This document shows, piece by piece, positions 36,301 to 49,500 of a stretch of DNA of 64,000 bases. The stretch's first letter is position 1; each line of letters begins with the position of its first letter. This DNA comes from Muscardinus avellanarius (taxonomy: Eukaryota > Chordata > Mammalia > Rodentia > Gliridae), in NCBI GenBank assembly GCA_963383645.1, contig OY726560.1:31433173-31497172 (forward strand), given 5' to 3'. Made by a program: the position numbers and the translations under genes. Under the pieces are notes generated by a model. The model did not search any database, had not been told where the DNA came from, and was given only the letters and a program-made list of their open reading frames with translations.

Positions 36301-39300
36301 TGACTTCTCGGTTTTTCTAATGTAATGATTTGAGTCTCTTTTTAATTAAAATATAAAATACATACCCTTTATACAACAGATACGTTAATCGCTTTCTAAG
36401 GTCAGTGTGGTTGTCAAGAATCACATCTATTTCTCCGGAAATATTCCTTGAGTGTTCTATCTGTGTAAAACACGTCACCAAGCATTGACATTGCCCTCTT
36501 GAAGCAGAGTTGACAAACCTTATATTTGGATGTTTTTCTTCTCTACCATCATGTTGGATTTGCTGATATGCTTACATTGACCAAATAGTGAGTTTACCCC
36601 TCTACTTAGAAAAATACAGTATAGTGTAAATATAGTCATGTGCTAATCTGTAAGGGGCCATTTTTACTTCGGTGTTAAAAAATGAAGCAGATTTAAATAT
36701 GAGCGGTAGGTTAGGAATTTAATAGTAATAAACAAGGAATTAATTTCTCCAGAGGGTAAGTTTTTGAAAATAAAAGCAAATTATTTGGAGTAGATAATCA
36801 AGTGACTTATTGCTTCAACTCCTTTGAAGTATACTCAATAGGTATATTGTAATAATATTGCTACTATAAATTTTAGCAGGTGGCATTGAGTTTTAGATAA
36901 ATACAAATTTAATATAGTTACAGCTTATAAAGTATTTCTATCAGATCAACAGAGACCTACTAATACCAGGCTTTAATTATTTGAGGAAAAAACCGAGATC
37001 TTAGAATCAAATAACATCTTATTTTTCTAAATGGTATGCTACCAAATTGTTTAATGCTTGAAAAACTAAACAAAAATACAATAAATAATCATAACACTCA
37101 TTGCTTATTCGTAAGAGGTTGTTGGAGTCACAGTTTCAAAAATTCATGGGACATTGTGATATCCCCACTCTGTTCTCCAATAATAGCTTTTAAAAAAGGC
37201 CTGAGGCATTGTAGAATGTTTCAGGTATAGATGCAGCAGTTGGAAGGAGTTTGAGTAGTGGACAAGAGAAATATAAATGAGAATTTATTATTGAGCTGTA
37301 TGGATTCAGTTGATTTTGAGCAGGAGACAAACTGACTGAAGACCATAACTTCTGCAGGAAGGAGATCTTATGGTTTCTGCTCTGTGAGGCCTTCAATAAT
37401 ATTTTTAATCAGTAAGAAATTTAAGTCTATCTAATGCCCTTTTTTTTTTTTTTTTTTTTTTTGCGGGTCTGGGGATGGAACCCAGAGGCATTTGACCTCT
37501 GAGCCACACCCCCTGCCCATTTTTTATTCTTTATTTTGAAACAGGGTCTCACTGAGTTGCAGAGGGCCTAAGTAGCTGAGGCTGTCTGCAAACTGCGATT
37601 CTCCAGTCTCGGCCTCCCAAATGCTGGGATTACAAGCATGTGCCACCACGCCTGGCATATCTAATGACCTTTTTAGTATATACTGCTATAATAAAATAAG
37701 CACCCTTCTGACATTCTCAGTTAATAGGTTTTGACTGAGTACTAGAAGCAGTGAGAGAAGAATGGGACTTGGGCATTAGTTGAGATAGGAGAGAGAACAA
37801 TGGAATGTGTGCAGAAAGAGAAATTAGAAAATAGGGAAGAAAGACTACCTACTTTCCAAATGTGTTGGCTCTAATGTGATGAGAGTGTTCATGCTCGATA
37901 TCAATGTCCCAGTTGAGAAGCTGAGCCTAACAAGTTTTAAAAGTTACCTACTTCTCTGGTTTCATTCTAGTCCCCATCACTCATAGGAGAAAGAAAAGGA
38001 AACAGTAAACTGTACCTGCCGGTACTGTCATTTTACTTTCTTGTGTTTAGCTTTCACCTGTCTCAAACAAAAGTAAATACTGCACAGTTTGTAATAGCCA
38101 AAATATGGAACCAACCTAGATCTCCATCAACAGATGAATGGATTGCAAAATTATGGGAAATACACACAATGAAATTCTATTCAGCTATAAAGAAAAATAA
38201 AATAATAGCATTTGCAAGAAGATGGAAGGAACTAGAGAACATTATGTTAAATGAGATTAGTCAAGCACAGAAAGAGAAGGGACATATGTTTTCTCTAATA
38301 TGTTCAAGCTAGGGAGTAGTGGTAATACCAGAGGGACTCCAGATGATGGAGGGGAAATCTCAGCAAAGCTTGAATGGAAGGATAGGAAAGAAAGTAAGCT
38401 GAGGTTGTTCAATGGAGGAACTACATACGAATATGTGTAATAGTAAAAATAGAACATGGTTAACCTGGACATCCTCTATTGGGAGGGGGAAGGGAAATGG
38501 AGGGGGAAGGGCATGAAGCACAGTGTAAATGTACACCACTCACAGTATGTTCCACTTATAAAAATAAAAATAAAGTAAGCACTGTCTTCATCTGTCATCT
38601 CAGTTTTGAGTATTTGAGGGCTTTATTTTTTGCATGTTTTTCAGCTTATGTAATCTTTGGAGTGTATGCCAAAGGTGTGCTATTTGAATAATTTTGGCAG
38701 AGGTACTCAAACATAAAGGGAATTGATGACATCATAGCTCTTATTTTTTATAAGGCTTTCAAGTAGAAGCAGATAGGAAGGTTACTCCAGAAGAGGGTTA
38801 CAAAGAAGAGCCAACTTTTTTTTTTTTTTTTTTTTTTGTGGTACTGGGGTTCCTGGAAGCCTTTCTACCTCCAGGCTACACTCTCAGACCTATTTTTACA
38901 TTTTTATTTGGAAACGGTCTCCTAAGCCAGCGCGCACGGCTGGCTTTGAACCTGCGCGATCCTCCTGTCTCTGCCTCCCAAGCGCGGGGATTACAAGCGT
39001 GCGCCACCACGCCCGGCAGAGCCAACTTTTTTTTAGTTAGGTTTTCTGACGTTTTTCAGTTAATCAGAAATCTTGTTTAGGAATCAGTCCTAAAATTCTA
39101 TACATAGTGTTCACTCTGATAAAAATGATTTTAGGCCATGTTTTTTGGTACTTAAAAAAGTATCTGATAATATTTTTGTCTTTAATGGGGGAGGGGCAAA
39201 CAACTTTTGAAATTGTTATTTATTTATTTAATACAGTACCGAGATTTGGACCAGGGTCATTCTACCTCTGAGCTGCAACCTCTGCTCTTGTTATTTTTTA

Positions 39301-42300
39301 TTTTAAACAGGGTCTTGCTAAGTTGCTGATACTGTTCTAAAATCTGTGATCCTCCTGTCTTAGTCTCTAAGTATTGGGATTACAAACATGTACTACCACC
39401 CTCAGTTTAAGGTTATAATTAAAATAATTTGTTGACTTGTCTTGTAAATGGGCTCTTTTGGTTTTGAGATTGTTTTACTGATTTGTTCTCTGATAATGTT
39501 TTACTCTTACCTTTGTAAACTTTCAGAAAATTAATAGAACAATAGGGAAAAAAAGAATACATGGCCCATGCAAAATATACAGAAATGAAGAGGAAGAAAG
39601 TGGAAACATATCATATATGAGACAGGAGAAGAGGTTCAGGAGTGACCATTGATCTGCTTATGGCCTTGTATAGGGCAATTCCTCCACCTTTTTTTCTTTT
39701 ACTTTTCTTTTGCCTTTAAATAACAGCTTATCTGCCCTGTGATTTTCTTCATTTTCATGGCAAGAATATTTACCAGTTTTCTCTGTTATCCAGATATATA
39801 TTAATACTATATAAATTATAATATTTAGTATTAATAATGTACATTTTAAGTTCTTTTTCATGGAACATTATTTAAATTTGTGGTTTATATTTAAGGACTT
39901 TATTTTTTATTCCTTCTAATGAGTGGTATCCAAAATAACTGAATTGTCAGAATTTTTCTATCTTCCCCCTACACTGTGTAGATGTAGTATATACATGTGT
40001 ATATGTAATTTTATTTTATTTTTTTATAGATTGTGTTTAATGAAGAGCTTGGGGATCCTTTTATCATAATTCACAGTATCTCATTGCTAAAAGCTGAAGA
40101 ACATTTGATAGCTACCCTGCTTCTTCGAATAGAGAAAGAGGAATTGGATATGAAAGGAAGTGGTTTCTTTGTTTCTTTGGAGTGGGTCACAATCAGTAAA
40201 AAAAATAAAGGTAAAATAAAGCAAAGTTCTAAATCTCTGTCAGTGATTGCCATCATTTAGTAGATTGGGAAATGCAGATATCCTGTTAATACTGTTTTTT
40301 TTGGGGGGGGTATTGTGTTGATTCTAGTACCTGATATCATTCACTGGTGGGATGAACAGCTATAGTTTCTCCTCAGAAATGAGTTAAAGAAAAAAAATAT
40401 AATGTACTTCCATAGCAGAGTATACCCTCCATATAAAATATATAATTACATAATTCTTGAAGACTTTAACATGTTTATTTTCAATACTGCCATATATATA
40501 TGCCTAAATTAATGATAAATTTCAGTATAATTGAAATATAAATAAAAAGGAATATGTAAATGAGAATGAATACCTTTATTTTATAGAACCTTATTTTTGC
40601 TTTTATTCTTCATAAAACTGCTAACGTTTCTCACCCAGTATGCTTCCATATGTAGAAAAGTCCTTAACCTAGGTTTGTTTGAACCTATCAGGATTTAACT
40701 TGACATTAAAAATTACTTTCTCATGTGTTAATTAGATTTTCTTTAGTGGTGTGGAGCTGCTCTTTACCTTTGTTTAGTTTTTACTGACTCACTGTTTTTT
40801 TTTCTTTCTCTGCAGTTGAGAGCTAAGCTGTTTTTCCATGATGACTCTGCTTTTTCTAACTAGATTTTAATAGCTTACTCATTTATGAGAAACTTTATCA
40901 CACTGCTAGCTTAGAATCTGACAAATCCCCTTGTATTTCAAAATGAATAGCCATCAAAATAAGATGTATCTATATAGTTATAGATACAAAAATATATAAA
41001 TAAATGTTCAATAAAACTGAAGTTTTTTAAGCACTTCATGTGCTTTTTTTTTTTCTTTTTAGTGTTTTAACTTCACCTGTGGAGGAGCACAGTAACTTAA
41101 AACTTTGTTCGGTGTTGAAAAAAGTTTTCTGTAAAGGATCAGATGGGAGCCATGCTGTGTGTGTCATAGCTAGTCAACTGTGCCACTGTCGCAAAAGCAG
41201 TCACAGCCAATCCATAAATAAATGACTATCGCTGTGTTCTAATAATACTTTATTTATGAACACTGAAACATGAATGATACATAATTTTACATGTATGTAA
41301 GTGTGATTCTTTTGATATTTTTAACCATTTGAAAATATAAAATATATGTTTAATTCATAGACCATACAAAAATAGATGTAGTTTCAGCTTTGGCTTATGG
41401 CTGAAGTTTTCAGGCTCCAACAGAAAGTATAAATTTAAGTTTTTTATTAAGATACATAATTAGCATCTTATAGGATAAATCGTCATGCATTTTGCTTCTC
41501 CCTTTCCCGAAGACATTTACTTCTGTATCAACTTTAACTCAGCCCACAGTGACTCATCTGAACACTCTCAAACACAGCTACACTCTGCTCCTGCATCTCA
41601 TCCCCTTCATCTTTGTTTCCTCACCTTGATTGAACAGATATATTTAGAATCACCTTTTTCCCCCATAAAAATTATAATTGTAGAAACATCAAATTTCTTT
41701 ACAGTTTCTTTTATCTTGATGTCATGTTCTTCTTCCCTCCTGTTACGGATATAATTGTGCCATTATTTCTTTTCTTTACTATACTTTACTTTTATTTGAG
41801 GTACTGAGGGTTGAGCCCATATATGTTTTATCTCTTAGCTATACCCTCAGCCCTATTTATTTTTTATTTTGAAGTAGGGTCTTGCTAAGTTGCTGAGCCT
41901 GGTCTGGAACCCAAAATTCTTTTGTCTCTGCCTCTGGGGTACTAGAATTACAGAGGTGTGCTACTGTGCCTGGCTTTACTTTTTTTTTTTTTTTTTTTGG
42001 TGGTACTGGGGTTCCTGGAAGCCCTTATACCTCCGGGCTACACGCCCAGACCTATTTTATATTTTTATTTAGAAACAGGGTCTCCTAAGCCAGCGCACGC
42101 GGCTGGCTTCGAACCTGCGCGATCCTCCTGTCTCCGCCTCCCAAGCGCGGGGATTACAAGCGTGCGCCACCACGCCCGGCCTGGCTTTACTTTTTAATTA
42201 AAACAACAGAGCAGTGTCTTTCTAAACTTACCTAATTTTAATACAGCATTTCCCAGTTTACTCTATCATGGAGTCCACTGTGATATCTGATTATTTTCTG

Positions 42301-42777
42301 CCCTACACATATAGGAAAAAGCATTAAATATTAATATATTAAAAATATAGCACCTAAGTGTGGGTCCTTAAAGTCAAGTAGGACTATTTGCTTTGCATAT
42401 TCTTATGGAACAAGTGTTTGAGTTTTTAGTTCATTCTTGAAATTACAAGCCTGCTTTTAAATATGTATGAATTGAATAAATGTAGGTAAGGATTTAGAGT
42501 CAGAATAATAGCATATTTTTTAGAAAAAAAAAATCATATGTTTTAATTGAGTTGATTTTTGACTCTTCAATATTAAGCTTAAAAATAGAATCATTTTGCC
42601 GGGTGTGGTGGCGCACGCTTGTAATCCCCGCGCTTGGGAGGCAGAGACAGGAGGATCGCACAGGTTCGAAGCCAGCCTCACCGGGTTAAGAGACCCTGTT
42701 TCAAAATAAAAAAATATAAAATAGGTCTGGGAGTGTAGCCCGGAGGTAGAAGGGTTTCCAGGAACCCCAGTGCCACC

Positions 42778-42831
<54 letters not shown>

Positions 42832-45800
42832 CATTTTAAAAGAGTAAAGGTATAAGTAAAGGTGTGGACTCAGCTGAAATGTTTGAGTAGTTTTTATTTT
42901 TTATTTTTATTTTTTTTGCCGGTCTGGGGATGGAACCCAGGGGTATTGATCTCCGAGCTACAACCCCTGCCCTATTTTTTATTCTTTATTTTGAAACCAG
43001 GTCTCACTGAGTTGCAGAGGGCCTCACTATTTAGCTGAGGCTATCTGTGAACCGCGATCCTCGGGTCTCAGCCTCCTATATGCTGGGGATGGAACCCAGG
43101 GGCATTCGACCTCCGAGCTACAACCCCTGCCCTATTTTTTATTCTTTATTTTGAAAGCAGGTCTCACTGAATTGCAGAGGGCCTCACTAGCTGAGGCTGT
43201 CTATGAACCGTGATCCTCGGGTCTCAGCCTCCCATATGCTGGGATTACAAGCATGCGCCACCACACCGGCTTTGAGTAGTTTTTAGAACAAAAACTAACC
43301 TATAAATGGGCATAGTGGTGCACTCTTATAATCCCCACGCTTGGGAGGCGGAGACAGGAGGATCATGCAGGTGCGAAGCCAGCCGTGCTGGCTTAAGAGA
43401 CCCTGTTTCCAAAAAAATATATATTAAAAAATAGATCTGGGAGTGTAGCTCAGAGGTAGAAGGGCTTCTAGAAACCCCAGTACCACCAAAAAAACAAAAC
43501 AAAACAACAACAACAAAAACTAACCTATCCTCACAGGCAGACAAATTTAGTTAATTTATTAAAAGCTTCTGGGATACAGATTATATATATGCACATATAT
43601 ATATAAAGTTATAAGTACTATTGTTTCCTTGATTATAGCAATCACCTAGATCTACCTTTTTGTATTAGAATAATTTCTATTTTAAGCATATTTCATTTTA
43701 GGCAAGCCCCTTATCAGTAGTTAGACAGACAAATAGTCTATACCACAGTTTTTTCCTTTATTTCAATTTGTGGCTCTTTTCAGAAGATGCCTATCATATA
43801 CCTGCTGGGAACGTAGACAGACTGTAGTCAAGGAGAAGGTAGAGCCTCAGAAGCTGATATTCTAGGTAAGTCAGTCACTTGGAAGGCCTAGAGCTCTGCT
43901 GTCCAGTGGACATTTCTGTGTAGTGGATGTGCTTTATATGTCTGCCATTCACTATGATAGCTTAGCCATGTGTGGCTAGTAAGTGACCAAGGAACTGAAT
44001 TTACATTTTTTTAATTTAATAATTAAATGGCCATTTGTGCCTGTGACTAACACATTAAACAGAACAATCTAGAATAAATTTAATCAGACCCAGTGTTTTA
44101 AATAGGGAGTTATTTACAGATAATTGGTTATAATTTTTTTATTCTTATAAAAAGGTTTAATGTAGCCGGACGCGGTGGCGCACGTTGGCGCACGTTTGTA
44201 ATCCCCACGCTTGGAAGGTGGAGACAGGAGGATCGCGCAGGTTCAAAGCCAGCCTCGCTGACTTAAGAGACCCTGTTTCCAAATAAAAATATAAAAAATA
44301 AGTGTCTGGGAATGTAGCCCAGAGGTAGAAGGGTTTCCAGGAACAGCAGTACCACCAAAAAATAATAAAAATAAATAAATAAATTAAATAAATAAATAAA
44401 TAGGTTTAATGTGCCTTTTCACAATATATTTAAATTATTTTGATTAATTTTAATGTTCAGATATTTTCAAAATATTTTTATGCCTTATTTATGATGTTGT
44501 TTTAAAATATTTTCTTACAGATAACAAATATGAAATTACTAAGCGTGATATTCTCCATGGAAAATCAGTGCCACATTATGCTGCTATTGAGCCCAATGGA
44601 ACAGGTCTAATGATTGTCTCCTACAAGTCCTTTGCATTTGTTCAGGCTGGTCAAGATGTTGAAAAAAATATGGATGAAGACATGTCAGAGAAAATCAAAG
44701 GTAACTTTGTTTTTAATCTGTGTAGAGCTTGTGTATACATACATACATATACATATATATATATGTATATATATATGTATATATATGTTATATATACTTT
44801 TTTTTTCAGTACTGGGTGGTTTTTTTTTTTTTTTTTTTTTTGGTGGTGGTACTGGGGGTGGAACCCAGAGGTTTTCTACCTCCGGGCTATACTCCCAGAC
44901 CTTTTTTATATTTTATTTGGAAACAGGGTCTCACTAAATTGCTGGAAGCTTCACTGAGTAGCTGAGGCTGGCTTCGAACCCGTGCGATCCTCCTGTCTCA
45001 GCCTCCCCCCCCAAACGTGGGGATTACAAGCGTGCACCACCACGCCCGGCTTCAGTACTGGGGTTTGAACCTAGGGACATTCTACCTCCCTGCTACACCC
45101 CTAGCCCTGTTTTTTTTTTTTTTTTTTTTTTTTTTATTCTTTATTTTGAAACATGGTCTCACTAAATTGCAGAGGGCCTTACTAAATAGCTGAGGCTATC
45201 TGTGAACTGAGATCCTCCTGTTTCAGCCTCTCACATACTGGGATTAGTGTGCACCACCACGCCCAGCTAGGGTTATCTCTTAATTATAATGTTAAATTTT
45301 CCTCAAGCATTTCCAAGGTAATTGTTTGTATCTCTAGAACATGTGATCCTTTAGAAGTTCTCTATTGAGCAGTTGGGAAGGAAGGAATGAATGTCTTCAT
45401 CATTGGAACTATTCTGCTGACATAGGAACAAATACGTCCAAGACAAATTGCAGCCTAAGTGGAACACAACTTGTCTTTAATTCATAAATTGCCAGGCCAG
45501 ATATTGTTCTTCTTGTTGACATGTTGTATCTTGAATTCCTACTGAATTCAGTAGTTATTTTGTCATAAAATGTCCACAATAATGAAAGTGTTGTAAATTT
45601 TAAAAATTATAGGTATTTTATTAATTTGTATGTTTAACATTTTTCTGTGTATACAAACTGGTTTTCTGTATACATCAAAAAGACTGGTAGTAACCTGGTG
45701 TGGAGGCGAGCACATACTTTTAATCATAGCATCTGGGAGGCTGAGACCAGAGGATCACAGTTTGTGGACAGCCTCAGCTGCTTAAGGAGGCCCTTTGCAA

Positions 45801-46135
45801 CTCAGTGACACCCTGTTTCAAAAAATAAAAATAATAGGGATGTGAGTATAGCTTGGAGATACAATGTCCTGGGTTCCATTCCCAGTACTGAAAAAAAAAA
45901 AAAAAGACTGGTAGTGTCTATTGAATTTGGTGTTATAATAATACAAATAATAGTATTTTCTTTTAAAGACATAAAACATAATCTTAAAAGGCATAGAATG
46001 ATACTCAGCAGTCAACAATCAAGAAAATTATTTAGGTATTTTTTGCTGAGGGCCTCACTAAATTGCTGAGCCTCCTGCTCAGTTTCCCAAGTACTGGGGT
46101 TATAGCATGCACCACCATACCCCACTAAGGGAAGA

Positions 46136-46180
<45 letters not shown>

Positions 46181-46539
46181 GCTGCAGATGGAACCGTGTG
46201 TGTGTGGGGGGGGGGGTGTGCTGCAGATGGAACCCAGAGTCTTTCTACCTCTGGGCTACTTTCCCAGACCTGTTTTCTGTTTTATTTGGAGAGTATCACT
46301 AAGTTGCCGAGAACCTCACTAAGTAGCTGAGGCTGGCTTCGAACCTGAGCGACCCTCTTGTCTCAGTCTTCCAAGTACTGGGATTACAAGCGTGCACCAC
46401 GTGGCTAAAATTATTTAGCTATTTATAAAGTTTAAGTGAGGAAGAGATTAAAATTTTTGGCTTTCCCTTGAATGATTATTATTTATAGACTTGCTAACTT
46501 TTGAAGAAAACAATTTATAGTTTTTTCAACTGGGAATCT

Positions 46540-46581
<42 letters not shown>

Positions 46582-49500
46582 TGTGTGTGTCTGTGTGTGT
46601 CTGTGTGTGTGTGTGTGTCTGTGTGTAAGGGAAAGAAGGAAAAGGAAGGAGTAGACACAAAAAGGCAGAGAGGGAAGGAGTGGTGTAAAGGATTGCTATT
46701 AGTAGTATTTCACGAGTTCTTATCTCCTTGAGTATTAGGTAGGAATGAAAGAGGAAAGTGGTAAGTACAATTGATACAGTTCTTGGAGTGAAAATCCCCG
46801 AAGTCTGTGTGTTCATTTATAATTGCCTTTCTTTGTGAGATGGTCACTAGAAAATGTGCTTCTTTTTAATTGGTGTTCTTTTATAGATTCTGATCTCTAA
46901 TTTTGTGTTGTATCTTACTCTTATACTATATTTTCTTTTCTCATTAGAACCTCTGTATTACTGGCAGCAAACTGAAGAGGATTTGACAGTAACAGTACGG
47001 CTCCCAGTACACAGCACTAAGGAGGACATTCAAGTACAGTTCTTGCCTGAACACATCAAGATTGTGGTGAAGGATCTCCAGCTTTTGGAAGGAAAGCTCT
47101 ATTCATCTGTTGATCATGAAAGCAGTATGTGGATAATCAAAGAAAATAATAGGTATTTTTAATAGCTTTATATTTGAAACTTTATTTTTTTACTTTTTCT
47201 ATTCTTTCCATAGTAGTTATGTCACATAGGAATACATACAGGGTGTGGTAATGCAGGTCTGTCATCCCAATACTTGGGAGGCTGTGACAAGAGGACCTCA
47301 GGCTTGCAACCAGCCTCAGTAACTTAGTGAGGCCCTCAGAAACTTTATGACATCCTTATTCAAAATAAAAAATAAAAAAGGGCTGGGCGTGGTGGCGCAT
47401 GCTTGTAATCCCACCATTGCAGCTCATTGACACCCTGTTTCAAAATAAAGAATAAAAAATAGGGCTGGAGTGTAGCTCAGAGTTATAATGCTCCTGGGTC
47501 CCATCCCCAGTACAAAAATAAAATAAATAAATAAATAAAAATAATAAAGGGCTGGGAGTGTATCTCAGGGGTAGAATGCACTGAGGTTCAATCCCCAGTA
47601 CCTCCCCCACACAAAAGATGAAGGCAGTAGTTCCATCTATATTACTGATTATTTTTCTTAAGATAGATTAAAAATGGAATTTTACATCAAAGAGCATAAT
47701 TGTGGTTAAGCTTAATGAGAATAATATACCTATCAGTTGCAGTATATAGTGACATCTTTCATTACCAACCCATAATATAGTTATAACACAAAGCAAAAAT
47801 GGTTATTTTAATCTATACTCAAAAATTTTTAATAGAAATAATTTCTTCTCCTAAGTTTCATTTGCTTACTAAATAATATGTTCCCATTCTTTAAAATCTT
47901 TAAAATTTAAAACATGTAAGAATCAAGAGTGAGACGTCTTCTAACTCAGTCTCCTGTCAGCCTGCCAGTCTCCTGTCCTGCCACTCCCACAACAACTGTT
48001 AGTTTTCTTCACTTTATTGTGAATAGTATTAATATCAATATCAGATTATATCACTGAGGATTAAGTACTAGACACTAGTCTAGTAGCCTTATTGATTAAT
48101 TATCTTTCTTGTGGAATAAATGTTTTCAATTTTTTATCTATTTTGTTTTAAGAATAAAAGGTTTACACCATTCATATTCATACCACTTATTCAGTTCATC
48201 TTCATTAACATTAGAGATCTTTCCATTAAAAATATAATTACTTAATCATCTTTTATGGATTAATAGTATTTTATTTTGTTATATATACAATCATTTAAAA
48301 AATATTAGTCACAAGGCTGGAGATGATGATCTGTGGTAAAGTGTTTAGCGTGCAAGTCCCTAGATTCAATTCTAAGCCCTCCTCCCCCCAAAAATGGATG
48401 GTCCTCTATTGTTGGACATTTGATTGTTTTTAGTCATTTGCTACAGTGTGACTAGCCATGTGTCATTTTATTAGTGTAGAGAAATGTGTGAAAGCTAAAT
48501 TCCTACCAGTGGAATAAATAGTATTTATTTGAAAGTTGTAGGAGAGACATCATTTTGTTTCTTGTGTTCATTGGCCATTTATATTTCTTTTATGAATTGT
48601 ATATTCAGGGCACAGAAAATAAACCATAAAAGAAATACATAATAAATTGAATTTTATCTCCAAATTTTCTGCATATTAAACTTGAAAATTTCTGCCTTTC
48701 TGAAGATACATTAAGGAAATAAAGATTTTTTAAAAAAATCATGATACTCATGTCAGAGGAGTTGCATTCTTAATGTATAAGGAAACCCTACAAATTCATA
48801 ATAAAAACCCCAGTTTTAAAAATGGTTAAATAATTTGAATAGTCACATCACAATAAAAGTTATATGAATGCCTACTAAGCACATGGAAAAGTAATCATTA
48901 GCCATTAGGGAAATTAAAGCCAAAATGCGATAATCAGTGCATGGTTAAAGCTAAAAAGGTCGACAGTATGAAACATTGGCTAGGATGCAGAGCATCAACA
49001 GATCCTGCAGTGCTACTGTGAGTATAACATTTAGCAGTCACCCTGGCAAATGGCTTAACAGTTTCTACCAAGTTAAACATATACCTCCCTACTTTGTAAT
49101 TCTACTTCTCAGTGTTTCTCTATGAGGAATGAAAATACTTGTTGAAAAACAAAATGAAGCCTCCCCCGCAAAAATTTAAAACTATATTCATAGCAGCTGT
49201 ACTTATGAAGCCAGAAACTGGACACAAATTTAATATTCATGAAAAGGTGAATAGACAAATATAAGTGGTATATTCACACAATGGAATGCTGTTCTACAAT
49301 ATAAAAAATCCCCACAGTAGTATGAATGAATTATAAACATGTAGAATGAAAGAAGCCAGATCCCCAAATTGTATATTGTATGATTTCGCATATGTAGAAT
49401 TCTAGAACTTAGAAAAGGGACACAAATAGGAATGGGGTTTCACTGGAAGAGGGTTTAGGGAACTTTCTGAATGGTGGGAATGTTCAGTATCTTCATTGCA

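Larger units (their letters stand above)
36199..40029 (+). other. NUDCD1: NUDCD1 intron 3
   Basis: 3831 bp. 36199-37427 shows no recognised element. Three minus SINEs (37441-37657, 38816-39017, 39219-39405) and one L1 3' end (38075-38575) follow. 39410-40029 is AT-rich and otherwise featureless. Confidence 0.9.
40211..44520 (+). other. NUDCD1: NUDCD1 intron 4
   Basis: 4310 bp. 40211-41080 and 41240-41790 show no clear element. 41080-41240 and 43890-44110 are hAT-type MITE remnants. Between 41795 and 44400 there are six or more SINEs, including a nested pair and an internally duplicated copy. Confidence 0.9.
44701..46947 (+). other. NUDCD1: NUDCD1 intron 5
   Basis: 2247 bp. It begins with an AT microsatellite-like tract (44740-44796), then a SINE inserted in another SINE, a plus SINE, two minus SINE pieces and long TG repeats. 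45270-45676 shows no recognised element. Confidence 0.9.

Noticed and set aside
38043..38312. 89-aa open frame, similar to one at 52189-52431
   Set aside because: Both are translations of the non-coding 3' end of L1 copies on opposite strands.
41958..42197. Open frame containing [17 protein letters not shown] and similar peptides elsewhere
   Set aside because: The same peptide recurs wherever a minus-oriented SINE lies; it is translated SINE, not a gene family.
42897..43270. Regularly spaced repeat reminiscent of a CRISPR-like array
   Set aside because: Only two units, both identifiable as SINE sequence in a mammalian intron.
46501..46731. Cys/Val-repeat open frames
   Set aside because: Products of a (TG)n microsatellite.
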